DNA of 48,847 nucleotides, taken from contig SFWW01000004.1 of the NCBI GenBank assembly GCA_004559845.1, positions 1 through 48,847 on the forward strand. The letters run 5' to 3'. Below the pieces are notes generated by a model that was not told the DNA's origin, did no database searches, and worked only from the letters and a program-made list of their open reading frames with translations. Position numbers and translations under genes: made by a program. This stretch comes from a bacterium (GTDB taxonomy: Bacteria; Bacteroidota; Bacteroidia; Bacteroidales; Muribaculaceae). Of the stretch, positions 31,188-39,580 are shown one piece after another; position 1 is the first letter of the stretch; every line of letters starts with the position of its first letter.

Positions 31188-33416
31188 TTAGAAATTCAAT
31201 CGCAGTGTGGCACCCATTGTGGCACCGTGGCCGCGCTGCAAGAAGGTGTGACCAATCGACACGAAATAAAACGTGTGATAGCGTGTGACGGTGATATTTT
31301 TGCCCCACAGCTCGAGCGCGTAGTGCTCACCGGCGAGGGTGGCGGAAGCGCCGAGTAGCGCATAAAACGGCTGACGGATGCTGTTTTCTTCGTTCCAATA
31401 AATTTCGCCAATGCCGCGCACATTGCTTTCGATGGTGAGCGATTTTAGCCATGTGCGGTTGCGGTGGAATTTGAATTCGTGCAGCGCTTGCACAAAGAGC
31501 GTGTGGCTCGGGCTATAGGGCACAAAGCAGTGCGCATAATCGGCTTTGCCATCGTTGTATTCCACAAATTTGGCATTGGTGTAGCCGTAGCTTATTTGGA
31601 AGAGCGACCCTTGCCCCGGATTCACATTCACAGCCACTTCGCAACCGATAGAGCGCGTTTTTCCGGCGTTGGTCATCACACGTCCGGTGGTGGTGCCGTC
31701 GGGGAACACGGTGAGTTGGCGGTCGCGGCAATCCATATAAAAGGCACTCACATTGCCGGTGATGCGATGGTTCAGGAAATTGAAGCGTGCCCCCAGTTCG
31801 TAGTTCCAAGCCGATTCCGGCTTGTAAGCCACTACCTCGTTGATATCGTAGCTGGCTCCGATGCCCATAATGCCCATCAGCTTTTGCTGAAGCACATCGC
31901 TAAACATTTGCGTATTGAAGCCCCCCGATTTGCATCCGCGTGCAATGCTGAAATAGGCGGATTCGAAGCCGAAGTCGCCAAAATGGTAGGTGGCGGCAAA
32001 TTTGGGCAAAAGTTCAAAAAAGTCTTTTTTGAGTTTGCCACGGTCGTTGATGTCGATATTTTCGTGGGCGTAGATTTCGCCTGTGGCTGCCGATATGATG
32101 GTGTAGCCGGTGTGGGTTTCGCTGTGATAATTCAGTGTGGCGTGTTCGTATTCCAATCGCAGTCCGGCATCAAAAGTGAATGCCCCCACACGGTAGGTGG
32201 ATTGGTGGTAGAGTGCCGTGCCGAAGGTGCGGTTCACGAAGTCGCTACCGAGCAAAAACTGTCGCGAATCCCACGAAATAGGGTAGGAGGGAAGCGACAT
32301 ATTGCGATGAAATTCAATCAATTGGCTGATGCCCTTGTCTTTGAAAGTAACGGGCGAGACCATATCGTAATGCCGATAGAATCCAAAAGCGCCCACCAGC
32401 CAGCGATAGGCTCCGTTTCCCTTGGAGCGCGCAATCAAATCTTCGGTGAAGGCATGCTCTTTACGCTTTTGTGTGAGCGTGAAATAGGGCTCTGCGGTGA
32501 AGTCTTGGTCGAGCGTCATATTGTCGTTGAGGTATTGATACGAGGTGATGCTGCTGAGCGAAAAGTGTCCGAAATCTCGCTTAACGGTTAAGCCGTCGAA
32601 CAGCGATGTTCGGCGGTAGAAGCAAGTGTCGTTGTAGGCAATATAGCCGGTGCCTTCTTGCTCATAGGCATAACCGCCTTGTCGACTGTGGGTAAGCGAG
32701 AACATATTGCTCACATACAGCCCGTTATTGCCCATCCATTCCAATTTAATTCGCCCGCCTGTTTGCTTCTCCCAATCCGTTTTTCGGTGATTGTATTCAT
32801 TGGTGAATTCGCCATCGGTGGCGTGGTGCAACACATTCACGGAGAGTCCTAAATTCCGGGAGAGTTTGGCATAGTGGGCGGCGCCCAATTGATAGGCATT
32901 GTGCGAGCCATATTCCAGCAGTGCTCTTGTGCCTGAATAATTCAGTGGCGAGAGCGTGTAGATGTTCATCACCCCTGCCATGGTGTTGCGTCCAAAGAGC
33001 GTGCTTTGCGGTCCGCGCAGCATTTCCACCTTGGCGATGTCCATGAGGTTGAAATCGTAGTTTTCCTTGCAAATGATGGGCACATTGTCGATGTTGAGCC
33101 CCATCGTAGGCTGGTCGATGCGTGTGCCCAATCCCCGCACATAGATGGTGGAGGTCATCCTGCTCCCATAATCGGGTATGAAGATGTTGGGGATGAGGTC
33201 GGCAGCGGTTTTTGCTCCGCTCACGGCGTTGCGCTCAATGGCTGCGCGCCCGATATCCGTGGCGGAAAGCGCATGGCGTTGCACGTCGGAGCCCTGCTTA
33301 ATGGCTGATACGGTTACCTCTTGTAAGGTGAGCGTGTCGGTTGAGGCTATGGCAACAGAGGGTGCCACCGCCAAGCATCCCAAAAGTAGTGCTTTTAAAA
33401 AATGCTGAAATTTCAT
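31188..33416 (-). CDS. TonB-dependent outer membrane receptor
   Basis: A 742-residue receptor importing a scarce substrate across the outer membrane with TonB energy. Signal peptide about 1-24; then a TonB-box-like LQEVTVSAI, the plug domain (about 30-155, with TIYVRGLGTRIDQPTMGLNI, VEMLRGPQSTLFGRNTMAGV) and a 22-strand barrel ending in an aromatic-rich last strand closing ATMGATLRLNF. It lacks the N-terminal carboxypeptidase-like extension of SusC proteins, has no SusD partner, and is shorter than SusC, so it is more like metal-chelate or vitamin receptors. The substrate is unknown. It heads an operon with three related lipoproteins. Confidence 0.92.
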   Translation of the reverse strand: MKFQHFLKALLLGCLAVAPSVAIASTDTLTLQEVTVSAIKQGSDVQRHALSATDIGRAAIERNAVSGAKTAADLIPNIFIPDYGSRMTSTIYVRGLGTRIDQPTMGLNIDNVPIICKENYDFNLMDIAKVEMLRGPQSTLFGRNTMAGVMNIYTLSPLNYSGTRALLEYGSHNAYQLGAAHYAKLSRNLGLSVNVLHHATDGEFTNEYNHRKTDWEKQTGGRIKLEWMGNNGLYVSNMFSLTHSRQGGYAYEQEGTGYIAYNDTCFYRRTSLFDGLTVKRDFGHFSLSSITSYQYLNDNMTLDQDFTAEPYFTLTQKRKEHAFTEDLIARSKGNGAYRWLVGAFGFYRHYDMVSPVTFKDKGISQLIEFHRNMSLPSYPISWDSRQFLLGSDFVNRTFGTALYHQSTYRVGAFTFDAGLRLEYEHATLNYHSETHTGYTIISAATGEIYAHENIDINDRGKLKKDFFELLPKFAATYHFGDFGFESAYFSIARGCKSGGFNTQMFSDVLQQKLMGIMGIGASYDINEVVAYKPESAWNYELGARFNFLNHRITGNVSAFYMDCRDRQLTVFPDGTTTGRVMTNAGKTRSIGCEVAVNVNPGQGSLFQISYGYTNAKFVEYNDGKADYAHCFVPYSPSHTLFVQALHEFKFHRNRTWLKSLTIESNVRGIGEIYWNEENSIRQPFYALLGASATLAGEHYALELWGKNITVTRYHTFYFVSIGHTFLQRGHGATMGATLRLNF

Positions 33417-33420
33417 GATG

Positions 33421-33451
33421 CAAAATTACGTTGGCTTTTCCAACCCCGCAA
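33421..33451 (-). promoter_or_regulatory. Promoter of the TonB receptor operon, very close to the start codon
   Basis: Minus strand -7 TAATTTTG (33421-33428) and -33 TTG (33449-33451), 20 nt apart. The -7 box ends only 4 nt before the ATG at 33416, so the message would be leaderless or nearly so. Confidence 0.5.
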
Positions 33452-33591
33452 TACCCAAAAACAGTGATTTTTTGGCTCCGATTAGTGAGAATGGCTGTAG
33501 GATTTTCGCGTGCGTGTTTATATTGTGCAAAATGTTCCAAATTTGTGTCAAATTAGTTGGGTTTTTCCTTCGCAAATCGGTAATAATTTAT

Positions 33592-33599
33592 TAACTTTG
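33592..33599 (+). promoter_or_regulatory. -7 box of the small unit upstream of nuoA
   Basis: TAACTTTG, followed by a small hairpin CGCAA-AAA-TTGCG (33603-33615) at the expected 5' end of the transcript. No clear TTG is present 20 nt upstream. Confidence 0.5.
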
Positions 33600-33645
33600 C
33601 AACGCAAAAATTGCGACAAATCAGCAGTTTAAAAGTTAGAGAAAA

Positions 33646-33810
33646 ATGAAAGTTGCTGATTATGAGCTGTTTTTGCGCAATAAATTGATAAATAAAAGAA
33701 TGCAACAAGGAAGAATTTTCACGGAAATGATGGAAACGATTTTCGCTCAATCGGCGGAAATGTTGCAATTATTGTGTGCGCCCGCTTCCGATGTGCGTTC
33801 ACGGCAATGA
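33646..33810 (+). CDS. Small protein of 54 residues, unknown function
   Basis: An ORF beginning MKVADYELFLRNKLINKR and ending ASDVRSRQ, mostly helical, with charged N-terminal half and a hydrophobic middle (IFTEMMETIFAQSAEMLQLL). I do not recognise a family. Support for it as a gene: a -7 box 47 nt upstream, and a strong terminator whose stem starts at the stop codon. It could instead be a leader peptide for the nuo/atp block that starts 68 nt later, or the unit could act as a small RNA of about 240 nt. Confidence 0.5.
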   Translation: MKVADYELFLRNKLINKRMQQGRIFTEMMETIFAQSAEMLQLLCAPASDVRSRQ

Positions 33811-33847
33811 GTTGATGCCCCAATGGGGTGTTTGCTCATTTTTTTTT
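33806..33847 (+). terminator. Strong intrinsic terminator between the small ORF and nuoA
   Basis: Outer stem AATGAG/CTCATT (33806-33811 with 33835-33840) around an inner CCCC-AAT-GGGG hairpin, followed by nine T residues (33839-33847). It overlaps the stop codon of the small ORF and lies 30 nt before nuoA. Confidence 0.8.
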
Positions 33848-33877
33848 GAATTTTTATTATTGATACGAATATAAATT

Positions 33878-34246
33878 ATGGTTTTAATCGGTATTCAAAG
33901 TACTACCTTAGCGGTAACTGCCGCCCTCACCGGTGTGGTGCTGGTGGCAGCAGCCCTGATTATTGCGTGGCTCATAGCTCCACGCTCCTACACAATGAAG
34001 AAAGGTGAACCCTACGAGTGCGGTATTCCCACCCGTGGCGATAGTATGGCACAATTTCATGTGGGTTACTACCTGTTTGCCATCCTTTTCTTAATGTTTG
34101 ATGTGGAAACCGTGTTTCTGTTCCCTTGGGCCACTATCTGTAAGGAACTGGCTGCATCGGCATTGCTTGCTGTGGGTACATTTCTTGTGATTTTAGTTTT
34201 AGGTCTGGCTTATGCCTGGAAGAAAGGAGCTCTTGAATGGAAATAA
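33878..34246 (+). CDS. nuoA: NADH-quinone oxidoreductase subunit A
   Basis: A 122-residue membrane subunit of complex I with three hydrophobic helices. The loop after helix 1 carries YECGIPTRGDSMAQFHVGYY, where the conserved Cys of the quinone-site loop is present, and FLMFDVETVFLFPWA holds the conserved acidic residues in helix 2. It heads the nuo genes and overlaps nuoB by 10 nt (tight translational coupling). No consensus promoter lies between it and the upstream terminator. Confidence 0.96.
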   Translation: MVLIGIQSTTLAVTAALTGVVLVAAALIIAWLIAPRSYTMKKGEPYECGIPTRGDSMAQFHVGYYLFAILFLMFDVETVFLFPWATICKELAASALLAVGTFLVILVLGLAYAWKKGALEWK

Positions 34247-34914
34247 AGAATCCAAAAATCAAAAGTATCAAGCACGAAGAGTTTAAAGACAACGAGTATA
34301 TCGAAAGCCTTGTTGCCGAACTGAATGCTGCCGGCGCCAATATTGTGGTGGGCAAACTCGATCAACTGATGCAATGGGGTCATGCCAACTCGCTGTGGCC
34401 GTTTTGCTTCGGCACGAGTTGCTGCGCTATCGAATTTATGTGCTTAGGCGCTGCGCGCTACGATATGGCACGATTCGGCTTTGAAGTGGCACGCAATTCA
34501 CCCCGCCAAAGCGACTACATTATGTGTCAAGGCACCATCACTTATCGCATGGCACCGGCTTTGGTGCGCCTCTACGAGCAAATGGCAGAACCCAAATATG
34601 TGATAGCCTGCGGTGGCTGTACGGTGTCGGGTGGTCCGTTTAAGAAGAGCTATTGCGTGGTGAAAGGTATCGACGAAATCATCCCGGTGGATGTGTATAT
34701 GCCCGGTTGTCCGCCCCGCCCCGAAGCTATGTTTTATGGCTTAATGCAATTGCAACGCAAAATTAAAGCCTCGAAATTCTTTGGCGGCGACAATCGCAAA
34801 GAGGCGCGCGCCAAATTCTTCGAAGCCAAAGCCGCTGCTGAAAAAGATAGCGCATTGCGTGCCGAACAAATGCGCTTGGCAGAAGCAAGCAAAGCTCCGG
34901 TGCTTGAGAGATAA
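34237..34914 (+). CDS. nuoB: NADH-quinone oxidoreductase subunit B
   Basis: A 225-residue peripheral subunit that holds iron-sulfur cluster N2, the last electron carrier before quinone. The ligands are present: Cys62-Cys63 in GTSCCAIEFM, the Cys in IACGGCTVSGG and that in MPGCPPRPEAM. It is longer than the E. coli core by a C-terminal charged, Ala/Lys-rich tail of about 50 residues. The start at 34237 lies within the end of nuoA. Confidence 0.97.
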   Translation: MEIKNPKIKSIKHEEFKDNEYIESLVAELNAAGANIVVGKLDQLMQWGHANSLWPFCFGTSCCAIEFMCLGAARYDMARFGFEVARNSPRQSDYIMCQGTITYRMAPALVRLYEQMAEPKYVIACGGCTVSGGPFKKSYCVVKGIDEIIPVDVYMPGCPPRPEAMFYGLMQLQRKIKASKFFGGDNRKEARAKFFEAKAAAEKDSALRAEQMRLAEASKAPVLER

Positions 34915-34965
34915 TTTATTTCAATTACAAGAACATATAGTAGATATATACACATTATTATTTAT

Positions 34966-36615
34966 ATGGCAAATATACAAGAAAAAATCAGCGCACTCTG
35001 CCCCGCTGCCACTTTCGACGAGGCAGGTGAATTTTTGCTGGTAAATGTGCCCGATGAGCATTGGCATCCCCTTGCCAAGGCATTGAATGAAGAATTACAC
35101 TTCGATTTGCTCAATGCACTGGTGGGTGTGGACTGGAAAGATGCACTGGGCTGCATGTATTACTTGACCAATACAGAGACCCATGAAATGATTCACGTGA
35201 AGGTGGCTACCACCGACCGCGAGAATCCTCGTTTGCACACCGTGAGCGATGTGTGGGCTGTGGCAAACTTCCAAGAGCGCGAGGTGTATGATTTCTTCGG
35301 AATCGTATTTATCAATCATCCCGATATGCGCCGCTTCTTCTTGCGCACCGACTGGGTGGGACACCCTTTGCGCAAAGACTACGATGCCAGCCCTGAGCTG
35401 AATCCGCTCCGATTGGAAGCCGAAGAAAATGAAGATGACACTTTCTCGCTGGTGGAAGACGAAAACGGCGAACTCAAGCGCGTAGACAAAAAGGTGTTTG
35501 GCGCAGATGAATATGTGATTAATGTGGGTCCTCAACACCCTTCCACCCACGGTGTGATGCGCTATCGCGCCTCTATCGATGGTGAATTGGTGAAGAAAAT
35601 CGACGTGGTGTCGGGCTACATTCACCGCGGTATTGAAAAGCTCTGTGAAGACCTCACTTATCCCTCTATGCTCCTCTACACCGAGCGTATGGACTATATG
35701 GGCGCCCACATGAATCGCCACGCCACTTGCCTTTGCATTGAAAAGGCATTGGGCATTGAAGTGCCTCACCGTGCCGAAGTGATTCGCATGATGATGGACG
35801 AATTGATGCGCCTCTCGAGCCACTTGCTCTCCTATGGTTGCTTAACCATGGACCAAGGCGCCACCACCGCATTCTTCTACGGTTTCCGCGAAAGAGAATT
35901 GATTTACGATATTTTCGACAAAACTTGCGGCGCGCGTATGTCGATGAGCTACGACACCATTGGCGGTGTGGTTCGCGATGTGCACCCCGATTTTGTGGAA
36001 GATGTGCGCAAGGCATGCGATGCTATTGAAAAAGCCATCCCCGAATACCACAAACTCTTCTCCGGCAATGTGATTGCCCTGGGTAGAATGAAAGGTGTGG
36101 GCACCCTCACCGAACAACAAGCCAAAAATTATGCCATTACAGGTCCGTCGGGACGCGCTTCAGGTTTCCACTGCGATGTGCGAAAAACACATCCCTATTC
36201 GCTCTACAATGAGGTGGAATTTGATGAAGTGGTGATGGAAAACGGCGACAGCTACGACCGCTACATGGTGCGCATGAAGGAAATGGAACAAAGCATCAAG
36301 ATTTTGCGTCAGTGCTGCGATATGCTCGATAAAGAAGGTCACCAAGGCGAATTCTGCGCTAAAGTGCCCAAAATCATCAAATTGCCGGCAGGCCATTGGT
36401 ATCAGCAAGTGGAAGCCAGCCGTGGCGCATTTGGTGTGTACATTGAAAGCGATGGCGAAGGCAAGCCCTTCCAGCATCCTTACCGCATTCACTTCCAAAG
36501 CCCCTGCTTCAATTTGGTGGGCGTGGTCGACCTCACTTGTAAAGACAATCTCATAGCCGACTTGATTACTATCACAGCATCGCTCGACTTTGTGATTCCC
36601 GACATCGACCGCTAA
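34966..36615 (+). CDS. nuoCD: NADH-quinone oxidoreductase fused subunits C and D
   Basis: A 549-residue fusion. Residues about 1-150 are NuoC (ending in FLRTDWVGHPLRKDY), followed by an acidic linker and then NuoD from about 180 (VGPQHPSTHGVMRY), which shapes the quinone-binding site with NuoB. The conserved SGYIHRGIEKLCE and DRERY-equivalent segments are seen, and RMDYMGAHMNRH follows. Fusion of C and D is known in many bacteria, including Bacteroidota and enterobacteria. It ends with the family signature LDFVIPDIDR. Confidence 0.96.
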   Translation: MANIQEKISALCPAATFDEAGEFLLVNVPDEHWHPLAKALNEELHFDLLNALVGVDWKDALGCMYYLTNTETHEMIHVKVATTDRENPRLHTVSDVWAVANFQEREVYDFFGIVFINHPDMRRFFLRTDWVGHPLRKDYDASPELNPLRLEAEENEDDTFSLVEDENGELKRVDKKVFGADEYVINVGPQHPSTHGVMRYRASIDGELVKKIDVVSGYIHRGIEKLCEDLTYPSMLLYTERMDYMGAHMNRHATCLCIEKALGIEVPHRAEVIRMMMDELMRLSSHLLSYGCLTMDQGATTAFFYGFRERELIYDIFDKTCGARMSMSYDTIGGVVRDVHPDFVEDVRKACDAIEKAIPEYHKLFSGNVIALGRMKGVGTLTEQQAKNYAITGPSGRASGFHCDVRKTHPYSLYNEVEFDEVVMENGDSYDRYMVRMKEMEQSIKILRQCCDMLDKEGHQGEFCAKVPKIIKLPAGHWYQQVEASRGAFGVYIESDGEGKPFQHPYRIHFQSPCFNLVGVVDLTCKDNLIADLITITASLDFVIPDIDR

Positions 36616-36660
36616 TAAATAACTTGAATTTACAAACATCAATAAAAGACAGATAAAGAT

Positions 36661-37737
36661 ATGTTTGACTTCGGATTAGTCACCAAGTGGCTCAACGACC
36701 TGCTCATAAGCGTGATGCCTCAATGGCTTGCCACCACAATCGAATGTGCGCTCGTGGGAGTGGCATTGCTGCTGATGTATTCAGTGATAGCCATCATTTA
36801 TATCTTCTACGAACGTAAAGTGTGCGGCTGGATTCAGTGCCGCCTTGGCCCGATGCGTGTGGGTCCTTGGGGCTTGCTTCAGGTGTTTGCCGACGTGTTT
36901 AAAATCCTCACCAAGGAATTGATTACCCTTTGGGATACCGACCGCTTGCTCTTCAAGCTGGCGCCCTACTTTGTGGTAGTGGCATCGATGCTGATGTTTG
37001 CCTGCCTGCCTTGGGGCAATGGCTTGCAAATGATAGATATGAACATTGGTGTGTTTTTCATTGCTGCCGTTTCGTCGATTGGCGTGCTGGGCATTTTGCT
37101 GGCAGGATGGTCGAGCAATAGCAAATACACCCTCATCGGTGCAATGCGTAGTGGTGCCCAGATGGTGAGCTATGAAATTTCCACCGGCATCGCTATGATG
37201 ACCGTGATTTGCTTGGCAGGCACCATGAGCATCACCGGCATTGTGGAAGCACAAACCGATGGTTGGTTTATCTTCACCGGCCACATTCCCGCCATCATTG
37301 CATTCGTGATTTATATCATTGCAGCAAATGCAGAAAACAACCGCGGTCCGTTCGACCTTCCCGAAGCGGAACACGAGCTCACCGCAGGTTATCACACCGA
37401 ATATTCAGGTATTCATTTCGGCTTCTTCTATTTGGCAGAATACCTCAACCTCTTTATCGTGAGCGGTATTGCAGCCTTGCTCTTCTTGGGCGGCTGGATG
37501 CCCTTACACATACCCGGCTTTGACGGCTTCAACTATGTGATGGACCTCATTCCCTCGCCCGTGTGGTTCTTGGGTAAGGCGTTCTTCATGTCGTTTGTGT
37601 TCATGTGGATTCGCTGGTCGTTCCCCCGCGTGCGTATCGACCAAATGCTCAAGCTCGAGTGGAAATACTTGATGCCGCTGGGCTTGCTCAATCTCGTGAT
37701 TATGGCACTGTGTGTGTCGTTTGGCTTGCACTTCTAA
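36661..37737 (+). CDS. nuoH: NADH-quinone oxidoreductase subunit H
   Basis: A 358-residue membrane subunit with about eight helices that links the peripheral arm to the proton-pumping arm. It has the signature YIFYERKVCGWIQCRLGPMR and the conserved ENNRGPFDLPEAEHELTAGY loop. The usual neighbour nuoG is absent between nuoCD and nuoH. A 53-bp gap without a terminator separates it from atpD. Confidence 0.97.
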   Translation: MFDFGLVTKWLNDLLISVMPQWLATTIECALVGVALLLMYSVIAIIYIFYERKVCGWIQCRLGPMRVGPWGLLQVFADVFKILTKELITLWDTDRLLFKLAPYFVVVASMLMFACLPWGNGLQMIDMNIGVFFIAAVSSIGVLGILLAGWSSNSKYTLIGAMRSGAQMVSYEISTGIAMMTVICLAGTMSITGIVEAQTDGWFIFTGHIPAIIAFVIYIIAANAENNRGPFDLPEAEHELTAGYHTEYSGIHFGFFYLAEYLNLFIVSGIAALLFLGGWMPLHIPGFDGFNYVMDLIPSPVWFLGKAFFMSFVFMWIRWSFPRVRIDQMLKLEWKYLMPLGLLNLVIMALCVSFGLHF

Positions 37738-37790
37738 TGAGTTAACAAAAATAATTTTAAAACAATACTAACAAAAGAATTTTCGTGATT

Positions 37791-39296
37791 ATGGCTGATA
37801 ATTATGGAAAAATCACCCAAGTAATTGGACCTGTGGTCGACATTACTTTTGATGGCGAAGGTTCGGTGGTGCCCGACATTTATACCGCTTTGTCGGTAGA
37901 GCGTCGCGACGGAACTGAAATCATCTTGGAGGTGGAACAGCACATTGGTGAAAACACTGTGCGCTGCGTGGCAATGGACAGCACCGATGGCTTGCAACGC
38001 GGCACCAAGGTGAAAAACCTGGGCGAGCCCATCTCCGTTCCCACCGGCGAGCAAGTGAAGGGACGTTTGCTCAATGTGATTGGTGAACCTATCGACCACC
38101 TTAAAGACATGAAAGGCGGCGAGCGCAGAGCGATTCACCAGCCCGCGCCGTCCTTCTCCGATTTGTCGATCTCGCAAGAGATTTTGTACACGGGTATTAA
38201 AGTGATCGACCTGATTGAACCCTTCTCCAAGGGTGGTAAAATCGGTTTGTTCGGCGGTGCCGGTGTAGGTAAAACCGTGCTTATTATGGAGCTGATTCAT
38301 AACATTGCACGTGGTCATAACGGCTTCTCTGTGTTCACCGGTGTGGGAGAACGCACCCGTGAAGGCAATGATTTGCTCCGCGAAATGATTGAAAGCGGTG
38401 TGATCAAGTATGGCGATAAGTTTAAAGAAAACATGGCAAAGGGCGAATGGAACCTTGGCGATGTGGATATGGAAGAAGTGAAGCAGTCGCAAGCCACTTT
38501 GGTGTTCGGACAGATGAACGAGCCACCGGGTGCGCGTTTGCGTGTGGCACTCTCCGGACTCACCGTGGCTGAGCAATTCCGCGACCAAGACGGCGGCGGT
38601 AAAGACATCCTTTTGTTTATGGACAACATTTTCCGTTTCACACAAGCCGGTTCTGAGGTGTCGGCACTATTGGGACGTATGCCTTCGGCAGTGGGCTATC
38701 AGCCTACTTTGGCTTCCGAAATGGGTAAGCTCCAAGAGCGTATCACTTCCACCAAGAGCGGTTCGATTACCTCTGTGCAAGCCGTGTATGTGCCTGCCGA
38801 CGACTTGACCGACCCCGCTCCCGCCACCACTTTCAACTTCTTGGATGCTACCACCGTGCTTAGCCGCAAAATCACCGAATTGGGTATTTATCCGGCTGTG
38901 GACCCCTTGGCTTCCACTTCTCGCATTATGGACCCACATATCATCGGTCAGGAACACTACGATGTGGCTCAGCGCGTGATTCACTTGCTACAAAAGTATC
39001 AAGAGCTTCAAGACATTATTGCCATTCTCGGTGTGGATGAATTGAGCGATGCCGACAAGCTGGTGGTGGCTCGTGCACGTCGTGCACAGCGTTTCCTTTC
39101 TCAGCCTTTCTTTGTGGCAGAGCAATTCACCGGTGTGCCGGGCGTGATGGTGCCATTGAATGAAACCATCCGCGGCTTTAAGATGATTCTTGATGGCGAA
39201 GTCGATGACCTTCCCGAACAGGCATTCTTGAATGTGGGCACCATCGACGATGCTATTGCCAAGGGCAAGAAAATGCTTGAAAGCATTCAAAACTAA
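37791..39296 (+). CDS. atpD: ATP synthase F1 subunit beta
   Basis: A 501-residue catalytic subunit with Walker A GGAGVGKTVL, the catalytic Glu in GVGERTREGNDL, the DNIFRFTQAGSEVSALLGR segment and the conserved C-terminal helical domain (DELSDADKLVVARARRAQRF). An in-frame GTG six bases upstream (37785) is less likely than the ATG at 37791 (MADNYGKI). It is the first atp gene, directly following nuoH in the same direction. Confidence 0.98.
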   Translation: MADNYGKITQVIGPVVDITFDGEGSVVPDIYTALSVERRDGTEIILEVEQHIGENTVRCVAMDSTDGLQRGTKVKNLGEPISVPTGEQVKGRLLNVIGEPIDHLKDMKGGERRAIHQPAPSFSDLSISQEILYTGIKVIDLIEPFSKGGKIGLFGGAGVGKTVLIMELIHNIARGHNGFSVFTGVGERTREGNDLLREMIESGVIKYGDKFKENMAKGEWNLGDVDMEEVKQSQATLVFGQMNEPPGARLRVALSGLTVAEQFRDQDGGGKDILLFMDNIFRFTQAGSEVSALLGRMPSAVGYQPTLASEMGKLQERITSTKSGSITSVQAVYVPADDLTDPAPATTFNFLDATTVLSRKITELGIYPAVDPLASTSRIMDPHIIGQEHYDVAQRVIHLLQKYQELQDIIAILGVDELSDADKLVVARARRAQRFLSQPFFVAEQFTGVPGVMVPLNETIRGFKMILDGEVDDLPEQAFLNVGTIDDAIAKGKKMLESIQN

Positions 39297-39332
39297 TTCG
39301 ATACATTTATCAATCAAGGAAATTCAAATAAC

Positions 39333-39569
39333 ATGACACTCAAAATCATATCAGCAGAAAAGATTGAGTTTGAAGGAACCGTGGAATCGGTTACTCTTCC
39401 CGGTGCGCTTGGCTCGTTTCAGGTGCTGAAGGGTCATGCTGCGCTCATCTCCTCGCTTGTGGAAGGTAATATGACCTACGTGCTTGAAGGTGGCGAAACC
39501 GAAAATCGCAAGATTGCCGGAGGTGTGGCTGATATCAACCATGATGTGGTGTCGGTGTGTCTGTATTAA
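39333..39569 (+). CDS. atpC: ATP synthase F1 subunit epsilon, short form
   Basis: A 78-residue protein containing only the N-terminal beta-sandwich domain (LKIISAEKIEFEGTVESVTL, GSFQVLKGHAALIS), which joins the central stalk to the c-ring. The C-terminal two-helix domain that inhibits ATP hydrolysis in longer forms (about 135 residues) is missing. Short forms are usual in Bacteroidota. It lies between atpD and atpB. Confidence 0.93.
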   Translation: MTLKIISAEKIEFEGTVESVTLPGALGSFQVLKGHAALISSLVEGNMTYVLEGGETENRKIAGGVADINHDVVSVCLY

Positions 39570-39580
39570 TAATTAATGTG

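Noticed and set aside
28523..33416. Polysaccharide utilisation locus (SusC/SusD type)
   Set aside because: The receptor lacks the SusC N-terminal extension, no lipoprotein resembles SusD, and no carbohydrate enzyme is adjacent.
33553..33768. Minus strand open frame of 71 codons upstream of nuoA
   Set aside because: It lies opposite the small + strand ORF, which has a -7 box and terminator in the right places; the minus frame has neither.
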